Shown here in pieces: positions 36,903 to 64,000 of a stretch of DNA of 64,000 nt. Origin of the DNA: Paralvinella palmiformis (Eukaryota; Annelida; Polychaeta; Terebellida; Alvinellidae); assembly GCA_025642065.1 (NCBI GenBank), contig JAODUP010000454.1:677501-741500 (forward strand). Direction: 5' to 3'. Made by a program: the position numbers and the translations under genes. The notes beneath the pieces were generated by a model. That model was not told the origin of the DNA. It searched no databases and saw only the letters and a program-made list of their open reading frames with translations. How positions within the stretch are numbered: position 1 is the first letter of the stretch; every line of letters begins with the position of its first letter.

Positions 36903-37402
36903 TGGACATCAATTCACACAGGTATTCAGGTACCACGTCATTGACGTCAGGTGTATAATTTGTTAGTAACAAATTGAAAGGGATACGATGTCTAACAGGT
37001 AGCCAATGTAGATTTTGAAGGTGATTGGGATGATATGATCAAATATTCGCGTATTTGTCGCTGTGCTGAAGGCGATTGATTTGCTCGTTCTAAACATTGA
37101 AAGGGTGTAAATTCCTAAACAGAATTCAGGATACATTTGTGTCCATATCTCTCCAAATAGTTTACAATTCTACGTGTACGCTATGTGGTGGTACTGTAAC
37201 AGTGTTGTGGGTGGAGCCCATTATATCCACACCGTTTTTTATTGGTTAGACTTTCACGTGGGGTGTCAGGGTCGATGTATGTATCTTACCGTGACACGCC
37301 ACGTTTATTGTGTCAATAATGCTTTTTACGAGATGTAACAATTTAAAGGCATGGACGACAGCAGCGAGTGCTTATTGCGTCAAGAATACTTTATACGCTA
37401 GG
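36903..37402 (-). mobile_element. Extra copy of a LINE reverse-transcriptase C-terminal block
   Basis: About 500 bp, close to 97% identical by eye to 37838-38340. On the minus strand it carries NHLQNLHWLPVRHRIPFQF, the conserved LHWLPV box of CR1/L2-type polyproteins. Both copies share the same decay, so the duplication came after the element died. Confidence 0.75.
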
Positions 37403-37529
37403 GTATTTTTAAAAATTTACCAGTATTAAGAGAAAACCAAAAACCCAAAATGAAAACCCCGATATATGAGATATGAAGGATATTAATACAACAAATAAAG
37501 GGAGATTAATAATAACAACAATAAATAAT

Positions 37530-40380
37530 AATAACAATAATAATAATAATGGTAATCTATATTTAATAACGTACCTTTTACCAGCAGGAGCCATTTAAAG
37601 ACGCTATACGGTGATACCTGAAATAAGATGTATGTAAATATCTAATAAAATGTTGGAATGATTATTTATAGGTGAGTTTATTGAACATTTCAAGAGACGA
37701 GACCTATCTAATATACAACATTAGTAACCTGTTAGGTGGCGACAATAAAAACACAACAGCCACGACTTCAGCCGAGACACAGGTACCTGTAATGGTATCT
37801 GACTGGATGAACTAACTTTACCTGGTCACTTCCTAATGGACATCAATTCGCACAGGTATTCAGGTACCACGTCATTGACGTCAGGTGTATAATTTGTTAG
37901 TAACAAATTGAAAGGGATACGATGTCTAATAGGTAGCCAATGTAGATTTTGAAGGTGATTGGGGTGATGTGATCAAATATTCGCGTATTTGTCGCTGTGC
38001 TGAAGGCGATTGATTTGCTCGTTCTAAACATTGAAAGGGTGTAAATTCCTAAACAGAATTCAGGATACATTTGTGTCCATATCTCTCCAAATAGTTTACA
38101 ATTCTACGTGTACGTTATGTGGTACTGTAACAGTGTTGTGGGTGGAGCCCATTATATCCAGACCGTTTTTTATTGGTTAAACTTTCACGTGGGGTGTCAG
38201 GGTTGATGTATGTATCTTGCCGTGACACACCAACAAGCGTTTATTGTGTCAATAATGCTTTTTACGAGATGTAACAATTTAAAGGCATGGACGACAGCAG
38301 CGACTGCTTATTGCGTCAAGAATACTTTATACGCTGGATATTATTAAGATGTCACCAGCTTACAAGTGACAACCAAAACACCAGGAACTGAATCCAGATA
38401 AATATGACAGAACATCAGACAAAATACCATAAATAGACACTCTCGGGGAGCGTTGTTTCAAATAGGGCTGAAACCATTCAAGTTCTGTACCTGACATACC
38501 GAACTGTAGAAAAAAAGTACAGCGTGGTCAACTGTATCAAATACATCAGACATATCCAGAAGAACAAGTAATACTGGACTAGCTTGATCCAGACATCATA
38601 ATTTCTTTTCTTTTTTTCCAGAACCAACGTCGTTTTGACCAAGCGGAGAAATGTCGAGATTCATCAAAGTTATTTATTATTGAATAGATAGATATCTGTT
38701 TAGACGGAAGGTAATTCCTCTTTGTATAATTCTAGAGAGAAAAAAGTTAAATTTAAAACAGTTCTGTAATTTTCTAGAACATTTCAGTCCAAACCGTTTT
38801 TACTTTGTTATATTTTATTTTTGATAGTGGTTTTATAAGGGAAACTTCCATGGTTTTATAAGGGAAACTTCCATGGTTTTATAAGGGAAACTTCCATGTA
38901 TTTTGATAAACGCCTAGGGATAATGATTAATTAACTAGCTTTTTAACAAGGTTGATCAGAACATCCTGACACTGTTTCCAAGACGTGTGGGCAAAGAGTC
39001 AAAAAGCACCTAAACCATTAGATGGCCTTTTCAGCAACTACCTGATATCAGTCTCTGTAAACGACTCAAATGTATCCATCATAGACATGTAGGATTCTTT
39101 TACCTTGTAATAAGGTGCTGGAAAGGAACCCTTTACGTATATTTAATATCTTTTGACAGAAGAAGTTATTAAAACAATGGGCCATATCTTTGTCTGAGTT
39201 AATACTAATTGGGAGGACAGTCTGATTTTATTTACTACTTTATTCACAGAACTTAAAACAATCCTTTTATTTTCCTTCCACGCTTTGACCTTTTTATTGT
39301 AATATAATGATTTGGCAGATACGAAGGTATTTTTAAATTGTGAATTTCATTAAAGTTTGGACATTTCATAATAAACTTACAAGCTGATCCTGATCCACAG
39401 CCACTCGCAATACCTTCTGTGTTTATTTGCAGACTTTATATTCTTACTGTACCCATGGAAATAGTGGTCTTCTTGGCATATCCTTTGTCGTTATAGGTGG
39501 ATGCTCATCTACAATGTCCTTCGATGTACTAATTTAAAGATTCAGTACCTGATCAATCAATATCAGATGGATCCAATACTAGAGAAGACCCCCCCCCCGA
39601 TCAACACGAAAAACAGCTTTGTCCATCGAGCTGTATTTTCAGTATGAAACAATTTTAGCTGAAACAAACTGGTTATGTAAAGGTAGATCTACGTTAAAAA
39701 GGAAATGATCAGAGAGGGTGGAAGACAAAGACACATCCTTGATCAAATTGTCATTACCACGGGAGATGACAGGATCTAAGATGGGATCAGGTCTGTGTGT
39801 TCTTTCTGGCATATGCTGCCTGAAATTGACCAATCCGGGAATGCCACCCAGTTGTTTGGTATTTGTATACCACCGGCTATCTCAATGTATGTTGAAATCA
39901 CATAAGATCAACAGATAATCACTGTTGGTAGCCAGATAATGGGTAAACAAATTTCGAAAATTCTTTGAACAAATATGCAGCTTTTACACCATTTTTCTTA
40001 GTTGTTTGTAATCCGTATGTAACAGCCACAAGAACACAAATCCCCGAAGATACAAAAGTCAGTTGATAGTTTTCAAAAGACTTCGCGTGAACGTGCAAAT
40101 GAATTTCACCCGTCAAAGAATCACGAAAGAGAATATCGCGTCCTAGCTGCTGCATGATGGAATAAATACCCACCTGGAGTCACATCGACAATAAAGTTCT
40201 TCTCTAAACCATTACCATTCAGTCAAGATTCTGTAATAACCAGAGTATCCAGATCGATATACGTAACATCAGATACGTCGTCACGTTTATAACAGATCGA
40301 TAGACAATTTATAAGACCAATACTTAAACATTCTACGACATATGTGCCATTCGATGATGTTATTAGCAGAGTGAACAAAT
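37530..40380 (-). mobile_element. Decayed CR1/L2-like LINE, endonuclease to 3' end
   Basis: Read on the minus strand from 40380. Endonuclease pieces come first (DTLVITESWLNGNG; GICVLVAVTYG; TTKKNGVKAAYLFKEFSKF), then its C-terminal box (NDNLIKDVSLSSTLSDH) at 39640-39780. Reverse-transcriptase motif LLVLLDMSDVFDTVDHAVL follows at about 38500-38590, then the LHWLP box at about 37950. LQVPVSRLKSW near the 3' end at 37530-37830 matches the fragment at 17390-17750. Many stops and frameshifts; dead. Confidence 0.8.
38833..38898 (+). repeat. 23-bp tandem repeat, three copies
   Basis: Three exact copies of ggttttataagggaaacttccat within the decayed LINE. Confidence 0.93.
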
Positions 40381-40727
40381 TACTTGCATTCGACTTTTGA
40401 TGTTTTTTAACGACATCAATCCATTAATAAACAGATAGAATTCCCGCGGGCATGAGGTCGTAAGGTAAGTAACTGATGTTTACTTTAAATTCATTATTTA
40501 TAAATAGGCCTATATGGAAACGTATAAATGGAAAAAGGGGGGGAAGGATAGTTCTGATGGTTATTGCGGATGTGTTTATTGATTTGATATTGTTTAATAT
40601 ATTAATTACCAAGTTCCATCATCGTGGTGTTAGAAGAGTATCAACGTAGTTTTGAGATTGGAAAATAATGTCATTCATTTCATTACAGGGACCTCAGGGT
40701 TCAATACAGGGACCAATACTGCTTCTA

Positions 40728-40771
<44 letters not shown>

Positions 40772-40892
40772 CAGGTAATATGTATATTATCTGAAATTTT
40801 CAGGTAATACGTGTATTGATAACTGAGATTTAATACACATTACATGAAATTTCAGGTAAGATACATATTACTTGATTATACAGATTAACTGT

Positions 40893-40932
<40 letters not shown>

Positions 40933-40969
40933 ATAGATCAGTTTAATTAAAACTTATTTTATTGGCTAA

Positions 40970-41420
40970 TGACACTAGCACATTTTCAATTAGTAGTCTC
41001 CACATAATTTATATATTTCCTATAAATTGTCTTTGAATTTAAGTAAAACCAAATATTTTAAAATGCAAATGAAGCTACACGAAAGCATTGATTATGTGAA
41101 GGATATGGTCATGCAGTTCATTTATTAGACAGTGAAATCTGCTAGAATGATAATATTTAGTCTATAAGAAGAAGTGTCAAAAAGGATAAGATTATTACGC
41201 GGAGTAAGAAATATTGAAAATTACTGTGTCTTCTTTGAATCGTTCTCTGATCTTACCATATCTTAATTACTCACATGAAATACCTGGCCAAATAATTGAT
41301 GGTGGGTTGACTGTTATAGAATAAAGATAATCGTAGCAGTCTATTGTTTAAAGAAGAAAGATGTCATAGTTGTTGTTTTTTTATCTCACTGAAGTCAAAC
41401 CACCGCGTGCTGTGTAAAAG
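40970..41420 (+). mobile_element. LINE reverse-transcriptase thumb fragment (decayed)
   Basis: Broken frames read LNLSKTKYFKM, then VSKRIRLLRGVRN, then in a shifted frame LILPYLNYSHEIPGQ. These are boxes downstream of the catalytic core of L2/CR1-like reverse transcriptases. Opposite in orientation to the neighbouring LINE at 37530-40380. Confidence 0.5.
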
Positions 41421-42510
41421 ACAAACTACAATATTCCTCCAAAAGCTTTTCGAACTCATTGAAATTGTTTATCCTTCTTAAAAATATGCAGAAAATGTGT
41501 ATTTCTATAATTATCGCGTGACACTCATTTCCAATTGGGGGCATCTGATGTGTGCAACTCACTACAAGTATGTTTAGATACTACAGTTAGGTTTATTGAT
41601 ATATTTCAATTAGTTTTGGTTAAAAAGCGTTCACAAATTATTAATTGACGTTCTGTGAAATTTCGTCAATCAGGTGACTTAGTGATGCAAATTATGTCAA
41701 CAATTTCCTGTGATTGATCATGGCGCGGCCGAAATGGGTTGAGGTCGATGAAAATAGATTTAAAAACCGAAAATAAAAACACGCACACACTAACGGTCGG
41801 AATGACATTTCGGGTCACATAATATTTCCAAAGCACAACATATAAATCGCACGCAGACGTGATATAACAAAAAATTTATTGATCTGAAAGATGCAGAGTT
41901 CGGAGTCTACATCACTAACATCGTTAATCACCGACCAATAAGAATTTTAGCATCAGTAACTGTCGTAAGTCATCAGAGACAGCGAAAGAAGTCATTCTGA
42001 AAAACAATCTTGGTAGAGCACACACACACACACACACACATACACACACCCAAACAGAATAACGGCATATCGTCAGTCATACATGATTGTTGTCCTCCGA
42101 ATACAAATGATAACAAGATCAATGTTGAAAATGCAACAAGGTCAACACACACATACACACACACACGTACACACACACACACGATGCTTTTAATAATACA
42201 CGGAAGTATGTCAGATTCAGGTGGGCAATACTTATCCTTATATAATTATCACTTCCCGATAGAAAATATTTGGATATGAGGAAGGTTCTTGGCATTAATT
42301 TATTTCACAGTTCAATCTGAATTATAACTTAAATTAATATAAAAGGAGAGGGACTGTTAAAATTCTCTCTCTCTTTAACCAGATCAAAAGATGAGCCTAT
42401 TCTCTGATGGAACTCTTGTTTGAAAACTTTGGTACAACAATAGTAACAGTAAAATATGAAAGACAATAAATAAAATATCTTAAAACTATTTCTTTACAAT
42501 TATCTCAAAA

Positions 42511-42550
<40 letters not shown>

Positions 42551-43054
42551 CCTTCTTGTTTGGCTGATCTAAAGACAGTTGATTGATCTCAGTTCTAATG
42601 ACGATGGCAGTTTTCTAAAGTCTATATACTATGATAAGACGAAAACACACACACAAACAATCACACACACACACACACACGATCATATACATACAAACAC
42701 ACTGCATTGAATGGATTAAGAAGATTCTTCGTTCACACAACTGACGTAATCTGCCAGATTGCTATATAAATATGCTGATACAGAGATGTTAATATCGGTA
42801 ATGAAGCAAAACTATTATTATAACAAGGTAGTCCAAGCTTATGAGAAGTGAAGAAATGATCGTTTAAACACGATACAAGCTATACATTTTGTCAAATCTG
42901 TATAACAACATAGTCTTATTAATAGAATTATTATCATTATTATTACTATTATTATTGCAACATTGTATAACATTAAATGCTGTCTAAGACAAAATAGTTT
43001 TTAATAAATTAAACATTTGTTCAATAAACATCATATAATACTAAGGCAAGCATT

Positions 43055-43093
<39 letters not shown>

Positions 43094-44292
43094 TGTATAA
43101 ATATCAAATATTAACAAGATTATTGCACACAAACAAAATTTTCAATAAAAAATTTAGGCTTATCTATCTATAAATACACATTGTCAGGTCTCAGTAACTT
43201 CCATAAAACTGGGCCACGAAACATACTTTATGATAACATTTTTAGACCCAGATAATACCGAGATTCAATCCTAATCGCTAGAGGTATATGGTGTACCGTG
43301 TGAGTGTATATCAATTTAGTTATTATGCCCAATGACTACATCAGTATGCAAAAATCAAATATCGAAATTACCAATCAGAGTACACGATTTAAAACATGAA
43401 ACAGCAAAAAGATAATATTTAAAAAAAAGTACGGTTCATAAACACTTTAAATTAGTGTTTGATTTTAGCCGGATTTCTATCTACATTAGCGATATCGATT
43501 TAAAACATACTCTCATAAACCATCTATTAATATATGTAAAAAGGGAAATATTTAAACAATCCATGACCATTATATCAAAATAGTGATAAACTGAAACTAG
43601 TTTGCACACATACATACACACATACACACACACACAGAGTCAAATTAACCATAACCAGCATTAATCATCAGCTCAAAGAGCTAGACAGAGAAATGGTATT
43701 AATAAATTATTCTATAAAAATAAGAACAAAAAAAGATCATCCCAGAATCATTTATCTATTGTCCAATGATCTTTCTCAAGCAGCAAGCTAGAATGATTTA
43801 CAACCTTTAGTATGAGAAGGTCACTGGCAGATCTTATACAGCACCGACAATAAACGACCACCAAGTCTTCATCCACAACCAGAACCTTCATCCCAACCAT
43901 CAAACGGGGCGACGCATCAGTCAGGATCGAACCTTACCACAAAATACAATGTCGCTGTGCTGTGCGTATTAGCGTCAACCTGGATTTTGCCCTCACACAA
44001 CAAAAACTAAGTTCTAGATATTCAAAAAAGAGCGGGCCAACTTCGGTCGTTTGTTTTTTTTGTTATCACCGATGCATCCAAATGCCATGAAACAAAGCAA
44101 GATCCAGAATCATGATGTACGCCAATATTGGTAACCGAGTGACCAAAGCAGCGCAACCAACAAATGACAATTTACATCATGATGAAGAGATGCACGTGGA
44201 AAATGGAACATCAACATAAATAATATTAATATAAAATGAAATATGTACTCCGAAATGAAATGCTTCATCAGTTATGACAGCCACCGGTCCTA
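41421..44292 (-). other. 3' flank or 3' UTR of the PKC gene, no other gene seen
   Basis: AT-rich with CA and AT microsatellites (42018-42050, 42145-42182, 42515-42546, 43060-43089). Part is probably the 3' UTR of the distal PKC isoform; a minus-strand AATAAA lies at 42304-42299. No other coding signal. Confidence 0.4.
42299..42304 (-). terminator. Candidate poly(A) signal for PKC isoform B
   Basis: Minus-strand AATAAA about 2 kb after the exon B stop; ATTAAA variants occur nearer. Tentative. Confidence 0.25.
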
Positions 44293-63391
<19,099 letters not shown>

Positions 63392-64000
63392 CTACAGATG
63401 TATAACATAAACAGACAACAAATGTAAAAGATGGCACATGACAGATACCTGATAATAGAAGAAAGAATACTACCCTCATCGATGACAGAAAGTTATGGAT
63501 ATTTTCAGCAATTTGCCATCATCTTAAGAAATTAAGGTAACTTGAGTGGTTTATTTAGCCAAGGTGCTAGTCACACTCAATGAGGACATGTGACAGAGAG
63601 ACAACTCCTCAAGGAAACATTCCTCAAACAGTGATGAAACTGGGATGTTTATAACATCGACAGATGAGTTAACTCTGGTGGTTAAATGATCTGCCATTAT
63701 CACTCAGTTAAATATCAAATAAGATATCAAATTAAAAAACATCAGAGGATGAAGAACATTCTAAGATGATAAACAATGACAATGGATTTTGTGGGCTACT
63801 TCTCTGTAACATACATGGAAGACGATAGATTCTGTTGACAATCATAAATAAATAATATAATACACACACACACACACACTAACACCCACACACACATACA
63901 CACACACACTAAATTAAATTGCAGGAATCACGCAAGTTGATTATAACTAGTGAGGACTATCTTGAGAACGAGGAAGTCTGGTAATACTAGCACCAGTCAA
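63392..64000 (-). other. PKC intron upstream of kinase exon 1
   Basis: 609 nt to the window edge; holds a (CA)n tract at about 63862-63909 and no recognisable exon. The next upstream PKC exon lies outside. Confidence 0.6.

Overview
This is animal nuclear DNA: AT-rich, with split genes, long (AT)n and (CA)n microsatellites, tRNA-derived SINEs and decayed LINE and DNA-transposon fragments. The protein features (a large collagen/EGF/vWA membrane protein and a classical protein kinase C) and the repeat content suit a lophotrochozoan, most likely a mollusc. That placement is an inference, not a measurement. There is no sign of bacterial genes, operons or CRISPR.

Layout. (1) Positions 328-22324, + strand: the 3' part of one gene with 26 recognisable exons; the 5' end lies outside the window. 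Exons 1-19 encode an uninterrupted Gly-X-Y helix of about 318 triplets. Then come a short non-collagenous hinge, an EGF-like domain, a von Willebrand factor A (vWA) domain, a Cys-rich EGF-like segment, a calcium-binding-type EGF domain, a single transmembrane helix and a 57-residue cytoplasmic tail. Every intron is phase 1 and, in the collagen block, splits a Gly codon (G|GN). Two exons (15 and 23) carry frame-breaking indels that may be assembly errors. (2) About 22.3-44.3 kb: a probable long 3' UTR, then intergenic DNA dominated by LINE remnants on both strands, tRNA-type SINEs and microsatellites. (3) Positions 63391-44293, - strand: the catalytic half of a classical PKC gene. Eight shared kinase exons are followed by two alternative terminal exons, each with its own splice acceptor, turn motif, hydrophobic motif and stop. 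The proximal one (49490-49654) resembles the vertebrate alpha/beta-I V5 type; the distal one (44293-44445) is strikingly like beta-II. The C1 and C2 domain exons lie beyond the right edge.

The two genes are convergent (tail to tail). The most notable points are the membrane-anchored collagen in type I orientation with an almost fibrillar-length perfect helix, its seven consecutive 153-bp exons, the PKC twin V5 exons, and the strong CpG contrast between shared and alternative PKC exons. Exon boundaries, phases, lengths and CpG counts were worked out by hand from the sequence. Family assignments rest on motif recognition without database searches.
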